DNA of 64,000 nt from Blautia pseudococcoides (GTDB lineage: Bacteria; Bacillota; Clostridia; Lachnospirales; Lachnospiraceae). Below the pieces are notes generated by a model. That model made no database searches. It had not been told where the DNA came from and saw only the letters and a list, made by a program, of their open reading frames with translations. The stretch is from positions 1,393,001 to 1,457,000 of the forward strand of contig NZ_CP015405.2 of NCBI RefSeq assembly GCF_001689125.2. Reading direction: 5' to 3'. Position numbers and translations under genes: made by a program. Below are positions 1 to 8,367 of this stretch, in pieces. How positions within the stretch are numbered: the stretch's first letter is position 1; every line of letters starts with the position of its first letter.

Positions 1-683
1 AGCCGGATGCTGTTGCGCTTATGGAAGAAAAAACTGCTGACTGCGACAACCTCCAGGTTGTAGTGGCTAAGACAAAGTACCCTCAGGGTGCTGAAAAAAT
101 GCTGATCAAGCGCGTTATGGGCAGACAGGTGCCACGAGGCGGCCTGCCTGCAGATGTAGGTGTTGTGGTGAGCAACATCAGTACCGTAAAGGCTGTTTCT
201 GATGCAATTCAGAAAGGTATGCCGCTGATTGAACGTGTTGCGTCCGTGACCGGAGTGAAAATTAAAAATCCGGGCAATTATATCGTGAAGATCGGTACCA
301 ATGTAAAAGATTTGATCGACTACTGCGGCGGAGTGACAGATGATGATGTTATGATCAAGATGGGTGGACCTATGATGGGATTTGCCCTTCCGGATTTAAA
401 TGTGCCGATGATGAAAGGTTCCAATGGAATCATTGCCATAGATACGGACCAGACACAGGAAGTGGCGTGTATCAAATGCGGACGCTGTATGGATGTATGT
501 CCAATGGAACTTTCTCCGCTGTATTTTGCCAAACTTGCAGATGAGCAGGATTGGGTAGGGATGCGTGACAGAAATGTCATGGACTGTGTTGAGTGCAGGT
601 GCTGTGACTACATATGTTCCTCCAAGATTCCAATAGTCAGCAAGATCAAAGCCGGAAAAAATGCCATAAGGGGGATGAAGTGA
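1..683 (+). CDS. RnfC-like Fe-S/flavin subunit (RnfC2 type), 5' end cut off
   Basis: The frame is open from the left edge, so the N-terminus lies outside the window. About 227 C-terminal residues are visible. They show the SLBB-like part of RnfC/NuoF proteins (around 'GNYIVKIGTNVKDLIDYCGG') and two Cys clusters, CIKCGRCMDVCP and CVECRCCDYIC, fitting two 4Fe-4S clusters. The stop is one base from metV, and metF follows. In acetogens such as Acetobacterium woodii, an RnfC2 subunit joins MetV and MetF to feed electrons to methylene-THF reductase. By position this is that subunit rather than the membrane Rnf complex RnfC. The RnfC family call is firm; the RnfC2 assignment is inferred from context. 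Confidence 0.85.
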   Translation, partial: PDAVALMEEKTADCDNLQVVVAKTKYPQGAEKMLIKRVMGRQVPRGGLPADVGVVVSNISTVKAVSDAIQKGMPLIERVASVTGVKIKNPGNYIVKIGTNVKDLIDYCGGVTDDDVMIKMGGPMMGFALPDLNVPMMKGSNGIIAIDTDQTQEVACIKCGRCMDVCPMELSPLYFAKLADEQDWVGMRDRNVMDCVECRCCDYICSSKIPIVSKIKAGKNAIRGMK

Positions 684-684
684 T

Positions 685-1323
685 ATGTTGATTACCCAAT
701 TAAAATCAAAGGAAACTATCGTATCACTGGTGGACGGAAAAAAAGTCTTTGTCATTAACTGCCAGGGATGCAAAGAAGTTCATTTCCCTGAAAAAGAAGC
801 CGAAGAATTCCAGAAGGAACTGGCTGAGGTTGGAAATGTGACCGGAATCATTACAACGGACTATATTTGTAATCCGGAAAATATGAAGCTGCGCCTTCAG
901 AAACACAGAAGTGCCATTGATGCGGCAGATGTGGTACTGGTATTCTCCTGCGGTGTCGGTGTACAGACCATTGCCGAGTACCTGGAGGATAAAAAAGTAT
1001 GTGCAGCGTGTGATACATACCCCCTGCCGGGATTTCAGGGTGTAACCCCCTTAGAATATGACTGTGATCAGTGCGGTGAATGCTACCTGAATATCACAGG
1101 GGGGATTTGTCCGATCACTGCATGCTCCAAGAGCCTGGTCAACGGGCCTTGCGGCGGTACGAAAAACGGCAAATGCGAAGTGGACAGTGAAATGGAATGT
1201 GGCTGGGAGCGTATTTACAGACGGCTGGCACAGCTCGGACGTCTGGAAGAACTGAAATGCCCAGTTAAGATACGCAATTACGCGACTGATGATGAAGTGT
1301 CTAAACAAACAGAGAACTGTTAA
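685..1323 (+). CDS. metV: Methylene-tetrahydrofolate reductase small subunit MetV
   Basis: This 212-residue protein has the MTHFR_C (MetV) fold: an N-terminal alpha/beta half and a Cys-rich C-terminal half, with CDQCGECYLN followed by 'GGICPITACSKS' and 'NGPCGG' around residues 130-165. In acetogens MetV binds Fe-S or zinc and links MetF to its electron donor. It starts one base after the RnfC-like stop and is followed 62 bp later by metF, so the three genes read as one operon for the methyl branch of the Wood-Ljungdahl pathway. Length and Cys pattern are typical. Confidence 0.88.
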   Translation: MLITQLKSKETIVSLVDGKKVFVINCQGCKEVHFPEKEAEEFQKELAEVGNVTGIITTDYICNPENMKLRLQKHRSAIDAADVVLVFSCGVGVQTIAEYLEDKKVCAACDTYPLPGFQGVTPLEYDCDQCGECYLNITGGICPITACSKSLVNGPCGGTKNGKCEVDSEMECGWERIYRRLAQLGRLEELKCPVKIRNYATDDEVSKQTENC

Positions 1324-1385
1324 CATTCATGTAACTAGGAAGGTACTGAATAGTTACAAATACATAATGATTAGGAGTAGGGTGA

Positions 1386-2264
1386 ATGAATATTAGCGAA
1401 TTATTTCAACGTGGTGAATTTGTAGTTTCTGCAGAAGTAGGACCGCCGAAAGGAATCAATATTGACCATCTTGTAGAAGAGGCAAAGACTTATCTGAGCG
1501 GCGTTACAGCAGTTAACGTAACAGATAACCAGTCTTCCGTTATGCGTCTTGGCTCTCTGGCCACATGTAAAGTTCTGAAAGATGAAGGGCTGACACCAAT
1601 CTATCAGTTGACCTGCCGTGACAGAAACCGTATCGCACTGCAGTCTGACCTTTTGAGCGCAGCTATGTTAGGAATCGAAAACCTGCTGCTGTTAACAGGT
1701 GACCATACAAAAATGGGAGATCATCCCCAGGCAAAACCTGTTTTCGACCTGGATTCCGTTTCCCTGATCCATACAGTGAAGCAGTTGGAATCAGGCTATG
1801 ATCTTGGAGGAAACGAACTGGTAGGCGAACCTCCAAAGTTTGCAAAAGGTGCAGTAGTATCACCGTGTAGTGATTCTGTAGATGCACAGCTTGCAAAAAT
1901 GGAACGAAAAGTTATGGCCGGCGCTGATTATTTCCAGACACAGGCAGTTTTTGAGCCTGAAAAATTCATATCATTTATGGAAAAAGCCAAACAGTTCGGA
2001 AAACCGGTTCAGCTCGGTATTATAATTCCGAAATCCGTGGGAATGGCAAGATTCATGAATGCAAATGTTGCCGGGATCCATGTTCCGGAATCCATGATCG
2101 ACGAATTGAAAGCAGATAAAGAAAAAACAAAAGCAGGTATTACTGGTGTTGAGATTGCTGCGCGCATTATCAAAGAATGTAAGCCATACTGCCAGGGTAT
2201 CCATATTATGGCATTGGGATGGGAATCCAAAGTACCGGATCTCCTTAAACAGGCTGGACTTTAA
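1386..2264 (+). CDS. metF: Methylene-tetrahydrofolate reductase MetF
   Basis: A 292-residue TIM-barrel flavoprotein that reduces 5,10-methylene-THF to 5-methyl-THF. Family landmarks are the N-terminal 'AEVGPPKG' strand, 'VNVTDNQSS', 'YQLTCRDRNR' and 'LLLTGDH'. The ATG has an upstream AGGAGTAGGG ribosome site. It lies third in the RnfC-like/metV/metF operon and is followed by an intrinsic terminator, which closes the unit. In acetogens the enzyme works in acetogenesis as well as in methionine supply. A purely methionine-biosynthetic role is less likely given the MetV and RnfC-like partners. Confidence 0.93.
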   Translation: MNISELFQRGEFVVSAEVGPPKGINIDHLVEEAKTYLSGVTAVNVTDNQSSVMRLGSLATCKVLKDEGLTPIYQLTCRDRNRIALQSDLLSAAMLGIENLLLLTGDHTKMGDHPQAKPVFDLDSVSLIHTVKQLESGYDLGGNELVGEPPKFAKGAVVSPCSDSVDAQLAKMERKVMAGADYFQTQAVFEPEKFISFMEKAKQFGKPVQLGIIIPKSVGMARFMNANVAGIHVPESMIDELKADKEKTKAGITGVEIAARIIKECKPYCQGIHIMALGWESKVPDLLKQAGL

Positions 2265-2322
2265 TGCTGTAAGGGTTATGGATCAATGCCCATTTTAAAA
2301 TATCTTAATCCCAAATAAAATT

Positions 2323-2376
2323 ATTCCCACCGGAATCAATGCTTTCGCAGTATTGAGATTTCCGGTGGGGATTTTT
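2323..2376 (+). terminator. Intrinsic terminator after metF
   Basis: A 12-bp stem pairs ATTCCCACCGGA with TCCGGTGGGGAT (one G-U pair) across a loop of about 26 nt, followed by five T. It lies about 60 bp after the metF stop. Confidence 0.8.
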
Positions 2377-2532
2377 GTAAAAAAGCAATTGATAGGACAT
2401 AGAGAAGATGGGTGTGCAGTTTCCGACAGGAGAACCCATGTGTTGCCCACCCGGAGGGGAATCTGCTTGAAATCGGCAGCATGAGTGAGACGCAGGCCTA
2501 ACAACTTTTAATTTATGTGGGGAAATAAAAGT
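2377..2532. other. Non-coding stretch, no assignable gene
   Basis: It is locally GC-richer than its surroundings (2400-2500), with several stop codons in each frame and no convincing ORF. It could be a remnant or a structured RNA, but no known riboswitch core was recognised. Confidence 0.3.
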
Positions 2533-2691
2533 ATGAATATAACGCTTCATACAAGTGAAATAGAAAAATATCTGGCTGTTAGCAGCGTAGTTGACTACAA
2601 TGATCCATGGATTGTGGATTTATCGGATCGTCTGACTGATAAAGCAGTGCAGTCATATGCGGAAGCTATTGAAAAAATCCAAGCGTCTTAA
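2533..2691 (+). pseudogene. Short ORF, possible N-terminal remnant of a transglutaminase-like protein
   Basis: ATG at 2533 follows a GGGGAAATAAAAGT ribosome-site-like sequence and reads 52 codons beginning MNITLHTSEIEKYLAV, then 'VVDYNDPWIVDLSDRL'. This resembles the first 50 residues of cytosolic transglutaminase-core proteins, which normally run to 200 or more residues. Two stops follow and no core domain can be found downstream. It lies in a stretch of broken genes, so a decayed 5' fragment is the best reading. A genuine 52-residue protein cannot be excluded. Confidence 0.4.
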
Positions 2692-2768
2692 TGAGATAGA
2701 GGACAGCAGAGCCTCCTATCGTCCGGAAAGGCTCTGCAAATATAATCCATACTCCATAATCTATAGTT

Positions 2769-3287
2769 TCATAAATCAAATTCCAGCTGATAGTCATGAG
2801 TATCCATTTGATATAGATTTTGATTTATTTCTTTTGTTTCTTCGCAACCGATTGCTAAATAAAAAGCTATGGTTTCTTTCGATGAGCCGGCACAAATATA
2901 AAATTTTTCATCCCCTTTATTTTTCGCCATTTTTGCAGCCATGAAAATAATTTTTACCTAAACCTTTATTATGCAATTCATTTGAAATAAAAAGTTGCTC
3001 CAAAAGAACATATTTATACTATTCTCCAAAAACAAAAACAGTATTGTTCACACTACAAAAACCTACAAGACGTTCTTTGAAAAATGCCCCCAACACAATT
3101 CCACCGGAACGAATTGTATTCTCTAAGTTTACAAGATGATTTTCAAAACCATTTGAAAAATCCATATCATGGTAGTTTAATTCAACAAGCTGTCTGTAAC
3201 CACAGGCTCGTCCAATATATTGGGAAGCATTTAGTTCTCTTATTCTGTCACATTCATCCAATTCTAACGTTCGGTTAATACTTCCAT
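2769..3287 (-). pseudogene. Frameshifted GNAT N-acetyltransferase
   Basis: Reading leftward, an AGGAG site at 3296-3300 precedes ATG at 3287. After seven codons the frame breaks, then resumes with 'LDECDRIRELNASQYIGR' and runs to 'GIVLGAFFKERLVGFCSV'. A second break near 3020 leads to 'LLEQLFISNELHNKGLG', the acetyl-CoA binding strand-turn. A third break leads to 'KFYICAGSSKETIAFYLAIG' and a stop at 2769. Joined together these make one complete GNAT acetyltransferase. At least three frameshifts mean it is dead unless the assembly is faulty here. Confidence 0.8.
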
Positions 3288-3461
3288 TTATGAAACTCCT
3301 GTTCTATAAACCATCTTTGTTCCAAGAGGTTTCCATGGTTTTTCCGTAATAGGATAGTTTCCCAAAACCCCTGCCGTCCATTTGTAAAAATCAACTTCAT
3401 TTTTGCACCAGGAGAGGATTGTATTAGCGTCTGTCTCTTTATAAGGCCTTAATCGAATCAT
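3288..3461 (-). pseudogene. Truncated N-terminus of a second GNAT acetyltransferase
   Basis: The 57-codon ORF starts MIRLRPYKETDANTILSW and continues 'EVDFYKWTAGVLGNYPITE', the usual start of a different GNAT subfamily of about 150 residues. It stops immediately before the start of the neighbouring broken acetyltransferase, so its last two thirds are missing. This looks like an internal deletion that joined the head of one GNAT gene to the ribosome site of another. Confidence 0.7.
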
Positions 3462-4109
3462 TTTCACACCACCAAATTTTTATTTTTTCCTGCTGTTAAG
3501 CTGGGATTTACAGTTTGAATTTATTCTACCATCTTTTATCACAAATAAAAAGACAGGTTCTATTCAAAATAAAAGTCTGGATGATTTTCAGAAAAACAGG
3601 CCACAGGATTTACGCTTACGAATGAAACCAGAAAATCTATGAGGGTGGGCTACAGTCTGAGTTGTTTATTATAAATTTAACGTACTCTCAGAGGTATCAT
3701 ATCCTTTTAAAGTTTTTGATTATTTTACGAGAGATGCTAAAAATTTTTATAGGGAGATGCCCAGGAAAACCGGTAATTCTTTACAGTAAAGAAAATATGC
3801 AGTTGATGGAAGTTACTCATTCATGAGTTTTGAAATAGTGTTGCAATAGGCAAAAGTATTATATCTACTTGAAGTTCTTCCGTAAAATGTATATAATAGG
3901 TGAGATTGAACCAACAGTAAAATGCCTTCCTATGACAGGTGGCTATACATGATTCTGAAAGTAATGATTTGGAAAAAGCACTAATTGTGAACGAGCTGCT
4001 GTTTTGGACCTATTATACACAAAAAAGCAACCTCTTTTAAAATGGGATCGCGGCAGAATATGTAAAGGTTCTAAAGTTGTGCAATATTGCCAAAAATGAG
4101 AGGAATAAC
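3462..4109. other. Intergenic or decayed sequence before the radical-SAM operon
   Basis: About 650 bp of AT-rich DNA without a credible intact gene. One short plus-strand stretch around 3710-3790 reads protein-like residues ('VFDYFTRDAKNFYREMP') before a stop, which suggests another decayed gene that I do not recognise. A GAGAGGAA ribosome site just before 4110 belongs to the next gene. Confidence 0.4.
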
Positions 4110-5969
4110 ATGAGAAAACTAGCTTTGAGTGATGAAATATTACTAAAAATCGAGAAGCCGGCCCGCTATATCGGGAACGAGGTAAATTCGGTTAATAAGG
4201 AAGCAAGTAAGGTGGACGTGCGCTTCTGTATGTGCTTTCCGGACGTCTACGAAATCGGAATGTCCCATCTTGGAATTCAGATTTTATATGATATGTTCAA
4301 TAAAAGAGAGGATGTTTGGTGTGAGCGTGTCTATTCGCCCTGGCCTGATTTAGATGCGGTTATGCGTAAAGAGCAGATTCCGTTATTTGCACTGGAATCC
4401 CAGGACCCAATCAAAAATTTTGATTTTTTAGGCATAACCATCCAGTATGAAATGTGTTACACGAACATACTGCAGATTCTGGATTTAAGCCAGATGCCTC
4501 TCCGCGCCAAAGACAGGGGAGAGGCATATCCTATTGTCATTGGAGGAGGACCCTGTACCTATAATCCGGAACCGCTGGCGGAATTTTTTGATGTCTTCTA
4601 TATCGGTGAAGGGGAAACTGTTTTTGATGAATTCCTGGATGCATATAAGGAATACAAAAAAGCAGGAAAAAGTAAAAAAGAGTTTTTAGAACGTGCCGCA
4701 GAGATTCCGGGTATTTATGTTCCTGCCTTTTACGATGCATCCTATCATGAAGATGGAACACTTGCATCCTTCACACCGAATAACGCTCATGCAAAAGAGA
4801 AAATAGAAAAACAGGTTGTGATGAACCTTTCCGATGTCTGCTATCCGGAAAAGCCTATTGTACCATTTATAAAGGCCACACAGGACCGGGTTACTCTGGA
4901 AATCCAGCGGGGATGTATCCGTGGCTGCCGTTTCTGCCAGGCAGGAATGATCTACCGGCCTACCAGGGAGCGTGATGGGGAGTTTTTGAAAAAAACGGCC
5001 CGGTCCATGCTGGAAAGTACCGGACATGAGGAAATTTCTCTGAGTTCTTTAAGCTCCAGTGATTATTCCAAACTGCCGGAATTGATAGATTACCTGATCG
5101 AGGAGTGTTCCGCGAGAAATGTAAATATTTCGCTTCCCTCCCTGCGTATTGATGCATTCTCCCTGGATGTCATGAGCAAAGTACAGGACATCAAGAAGAG
5201 CAGCCTTACCTTTGCTCCGGAGGCGGGAACACAGCGTATGCGTGATGTCATCAATAAAGGGCTCACGGAGCAGGTCATCTTGAATGGTGCGGCAGAAGCG
5301 TTTGCAGGGGGCTGGACCAGAGTGAAATTGTACTTTATGCTTGGACTTCCAACAGAGACAGAGGAGGACATGAAAGGCATTGCCCATCTGGCTGAAGAGG
5401 TTGCAAAGAAATACTATGAAATTCCAAAAGAACAGCGCCGTGGCCGATGTCAGATAGTAGCCAGCACATCCTTTTTCGTACCGAAACCGTTTACCCCCTT
5501 CCAGTGGGCCCCCATGTGCCGTAAAGAAGAGTATCTGGCGAAAGCAAAAGTAGTAAAAGATGAAATTCGTGCACAGTTAAATCAAAAGAGTATTAAATAC
5601 AATTATCATGAGGCTGATGTCACTGTGCTGGAAGGGATTTTGGCAAGAGGAGACAGGCGTATTTGTGATGTGTTGGAAAAGGCTTATAAAAATGGCGCGA
5701 TTTTTGATGCATGGTCCGAATATTTCCGTTATGATATTTGGATGAAAGCTTTTGATGAGCTGGGGATCAGTCCGGAATTCTATACACTCAGGGAGCGCCC
5801 GTCCGATGAACAGTTCCCCTGGGATTTTATCCATGCGGGTGTATCAAAGAAATTCCTGCGCAAGGAATGGGAGAGAGCAAAAGAGGGAGTTGTAACACCT
5901 AACTGCCGTGTGAAATGTTCCGGCTGCGGGGCAGCTTCTTATAAAGGAGGTGTCTGCATTGAAGGTTAG
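4110..5969 (+). CDS. B12-binding-domain radical SAM protein, TIGR03960 family
   Basis: The 619-residue protein has an N-terminal cobalamin-binding-like region ('GMSHLGIQILYDMFN', 'IVIGGGPCTYNPEPLAEF'). A radical-SAM core follows, with its cluster motif CIRGCRFC near residue 275. The C-terminus has a Cys-rich tail, CRVKCSGCGAA. ATG at 4110 is chosen over the upstream in-frame codon at 4077 because it follows GAGAGGAA. It overlaps the next gene by 11 bp, and the pair is translationally coupled and conserved ahead of RNase G and L21 in Clostridia. A role in tRNA or ribosome modification is often supposed for this pair, but the reaction is unknown. Confidence 0.88.
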   Translation: MRKLALSDEILLKIEKPARYIGNEVNSVNKEASKVDVRFCMCFPDVYEIGMSHLGIQILYDMFNKREDVWCERVYSPWPDLDAVMRKEQIPLFALESQDPIKNFDFLGITIQYEMCYTNILQILDLSQMPLRAKDRGEAYPIVIGGGPCTYNPEPLAEFFDVFYIGEGETVFDEFLDAYKEYKKAGKSKKEFLERAAEIPGIYVPAFYDASYHEDGTLASFTPNNAHAKEKIEKQVVMNLSDVCYPEKPIVPFIKATQDRVTLEIQRGCIRGCRFCQAGMIYRPTRERDGEFLKKTARSMLESTGHEEISLSSLSSSDYSKLPELIDYLIEECSARNVNISLPSLRIDAFSLDVMSKVQDIKKSSLTFAPEAGTQRMRDVINKGLTEQVILNGAAEAFAGGWTRVKLYFMLGLPTETEEDMKGIAHLAEEVAKKYYEIPKEQRRGRCQIVASTSFFVPKPFTPFQWAPMCRKEEYLAKAKVVKDEIRAQLNQKSIKYNYHEADVTVLEGILARGDRRICDVLEKAYKNGAIFDAWSEYFRYDIWMKAFDELGISPEFYTLRERPSDEQFPWDFIHAGVSKKFLRKEWERAKEGVVTPNCRVKCSGCGAASYKGGVCIEG

Positions 5970-6666
5970 AGTAAAATTTGCAAAAGAAGGGGCTATGAAA
6001 TTTATTGGCCACCTGGATATTATGCGGTATTTTCAGAAAGCTGTAAAACGCGCAGGGCTGGATGCTGCTTTTTCTGAGGGATACAGTCCTCATATGATCA
6101 TGTCATTCGCTTCCCCCCTGGGCGTGGGGATAACCAGTACAGGTGAATACTTTGATCTGGAGCTGAAAAGTGTGTATTCATCAAAAGAAATGGTAAATAA
6201 ACTGAACGATACCATGGTGGAGGGTATGCGCATTTTAAGCGTCCGTCAGGTAGAGGAAGGAAAAGCTGGAAAGGCAATGTCTCTTGTGGCTGCTGCGGAT
6301 TATGTAATTACTTTCCGGGAGGGAAAGGAACCGTCAGAGGACTGGATGCAAAGAATCGCCGGGTTTACGGACCAGTCATGCATTTCTATTGTGAAAAAAA
6401 CAAAGAAAAGTGAAAAAGAAGTGGATATTCGTCCGTTTATATATCGTATGGAAGAAAAAGAGGGGAGCATTTGTCTGACTTTGGCAGCAGGAAGCGCCAA
6501 CAACACAAAACCCGAGCTTGTGATGGAAGCTTTCTGTGGTTTTTTAGGCGTACCTTACGATCAATGGGATTTTATGGTGCATCGAAGTGAATTATACGCC
6601 GATACCGGCACGGAAGAGGAGCGGCATCTTGTGCCGCTGGAAGATCTGGGTGAGGAAATTGAGTAA
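5959..6666 (+). CDS. TIGR03936 / DUF2344 partner of the radical SAM protein
   Basis: About 235 residues. The N-terminus 'MKFIGHLDIMRYFQKAVKRA' and 'FSEGYSPHMIMSFASPLGVG' are the family's signature. TTG at 5959 is taken as the start because AGGAGG at 5945-5950 lies 8 bp upstream. The GTG at 5950 sits inside that ribosome site. The gene overlaps the radical SAM gene upstream and RNase G downstream. In some bacteria the two domains are fused in one protein, implying a complex. The biochemical role is unknown. Confidence 0.85.
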   Translation: MKVRVKFAKEGAMKFIGHLDIMRYFQKAVKRAGLDAAFSEGYSPHMIMSFASPLGVGITSTGEYFDLELKSVYSSKEMVNKLNDTMVEGMRILSVRQVEEGKAGKAMSLVAAADYVITFREGKEPSEDWMQRIAGFTDQSCISIVKKTKKSEKEVDIRPFIYRMEEKEGSICLTLAAGSANNTKPELVMEAFCGFLGVPYDQWDFMVHRSELYADTGTEEERHLVPLEDLGEEIE

Positions 6667-7867
6667 ACTGGTACTAACCCCTATGGAAATTTCCGGCAGG
6701 AAACGGCTGACAGCAGCCCTGGTAAAGGATGGACGAATCTGCCAGCTTAATTTATGCCGGTTTGAACATAAGAGTATTCTGGGTAATATTTATGTGGGTA
6801 AAGTAAAAAATATCACAGAAAATATCCGTGCGGCTTTTATAGAGATTGCAGATGATATCATGTGTTATTATTCCATGGATGAGAAAGCAGTTCCGCTTTA
6901 TATGAATAAAAAGAAAAGCGGAAAACTGAAACCAGGTGATGAGCTTTTGGTACAGGTGTGCAGGGAGCCGATCAGGGGAAAACTTCCCTGTGTGACCTGT
7001 GATCTGAATTTTACCGGAAGATATCTGGTCGTGACGGCTGTTTGGGCAAAGCTTGGCTTTTCGGGCAAATTAAGTGCAGAGGAGAAAAGAAGACTCAAAG
7101 AGATACTGCAGCCTATTCTGCCGGAAGATGCCGGGGTTATTGTACGCACCAACAGCAGAAATGCATCCGAAGAAGATTTACAGTCTGAATTGGATCGTCT
7201 TTTAGAATGCCTTCGGCAGATAAAGGAGAAGGCAGCAACCAGAACCTGCTTTTCTCTGATCCATGAAAATCTGCCGGAATATCTGCAGGTTCTGCAAAAT
7301 GTGTATGAACAGGATTTAGAGGAGATAGTCACTGACAACAAAGAGCTTTACGGGCAGATTTCCCATTATCTGGAGTATTATGGAATGACGGACAATAGGC
7401 TGCGCCTTTATGAGGATAAACTTCTGCCGTTGTCCCGCTTATATTCCCTGGAAACGGTTCTTAAAGAAGCTTTATCTGAGAAGGTGTGGCTGAAGTCTGG
7501 TGCATTTCTGGTCATCCAGCAGACAGAGGCGTTTGTGTCCATTGATGTGAACACCGGAAAATATACCGGAAAAAAAGATTATCAGGAGACATTTCGGAAA
7601 ATCAATCTGGAGGCTGCAAAGGAGATCGCGAGACAACTGCGTCTCCGTAATTTGTCCGGTATGATTTTAATAGATTTTATCAATCTGAAAGAGCAGAAAG
7701 ATAAAGAGGAACTGCTGTACACTTTACAGAGATACCTGAATCAGGATCCGGTAAAGGGGAATGTGGTGGATATTACAAAACTAAATATTGTGGAAGTTAC
7801 CCGCAAAAAAATAAGGAAATCCCTGGCAGAAGAGCTTCGGGAAGAATATCAGGAAAGTGTAAGGTAA
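6659..7867 (+). CDS. rng: Ribonuclease G/E family endoribonuclease, short form
   Basis: About 402 residues. An S1-like RNA-binding region comes first ('LGNIYVGKVKNI', 'AAFIEI'). The catalytic domain carries its two metal-binding aspartates in 'FVSIDVNTGKYTGKK' (about residue 295) and 'GMILIDFINLK' (about 338). The protein ends soon after 'VEVTRKKIRKSLAEEL' and has no CPxCxG zinc-link motif, which E. coli RNase E/G use for oligomerisation. The start is uncertain: TTG 6659 (matching the family N-terminus MSKL-) or GTG 6650. It overlaps the preceding stop. Expected role: 5'-end-dependent cleavage in rRNA maturation and mRNA decay. Confidence 0.88.
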   Translation: MSKLVLTPMEISGRKRLTAALVKDGRICQLNLCRFEHKSILGNIYVGKVKNITENIRAAFIEIADDIMCYYSMDEKAVPLYMNKKKSGKLKPGDELLVQVCREPIRGKLPCVTCDLNFTGRYLVVTAVWAKLGFSGKLSAEEKRRLKEILQPILPEDAGVIVRTNSRNASEEDLQSELDRLLECLRQIKEKAATRTCFSLIHENLPEYLQVLQNVYEQDLEEIVTDNKELYGQISHYLEYYGMTDNRLRLYEDKLLPLSRLYSLETVLKEALSEKVWLKSGAFLVIQQTEAFVSIDVNTGKYTGKKDYQETFRKINLEAAKEIARQLRLRNLSGMILIDFINLKEQKDKEELLYTLQRYLNQDPVKGNVVDITKLNIVEVTRKKIRKSLAEELREEYQESVR

Positions 7868-7875
7868 TCATAGTT

Positions 7876-8367
7876 ATGAAAGTAAAATCCATGCTTACAA
7901 CGCTGTGTTATATTGAAAAAGGAGACAGCTATCTGATGCTGCACCGGATTAAAAAGGAGTCTGATGTAAATAAGGACAAATGGATAGGTGTAGGCGGACA
8001 TTTTGAGGAGGACGAAAGTCCGGAGGACTGTCTTTTGCGGGAAGTGAAAGAGGAGACCGGACTGACACTCACTTCATACAAATTCAGAGGTATTGTCACA
8101 TTTATTTTCAAACCCCTTACAGGGGAACCAGACACGGAATATATGTGTCTGTACACAGCAGATGGATATGAAGGCACTCTTTGTGCCTGTAATGAAGGCA
8201 TTCTGGAATGGGTACAGAAAAAAGAAGTGCTGAATCTGAACCTTTGGGAGGGGGACAAGATATTCTTCAAGCTTTTAGAGGAGGAACATCCTTTCTTTTC
8301 CCTGAAATTAATGTACCGGGGAGATACATTACGCGAGGCGGTGTTAGATGGAAAACGGATACAATGA
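7876..8367 (+). CDS. NUDIX hydrolase, MutT/8-oxo-dGTPase-like
   Basis: 163 residues with a full Nudix box near residues 40-62: 'GGHFEEDESPEDCLLREV' followed by KEETGL, matching GX5EX7REUXEEXGU. MutT-like proteins hydrolyse oxidised nucleotides or other nucleoside diphosphate derivatives; the substrate cannot be read from sequence. It starts 8 bp after the RNase G stop and overlaps the next gene by 20 bp, so it belongs to the same transcription unit. Confidence 0.85.
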   Translation: MKVKSMLTTLCYIEKGDSYLMLHRIKKESDVNKDKWIGVGGHFEEDESPEDCLLREVKEETGLTLTSYKFRGIVTFIFKPLTGEPDTEYMCLYTADGYEGTLCACNEGILEWVQKKEVLNLNLWEGDKIFFKLLEEEHPFFSLKLMYRGDTLREAVLDGKRIQ

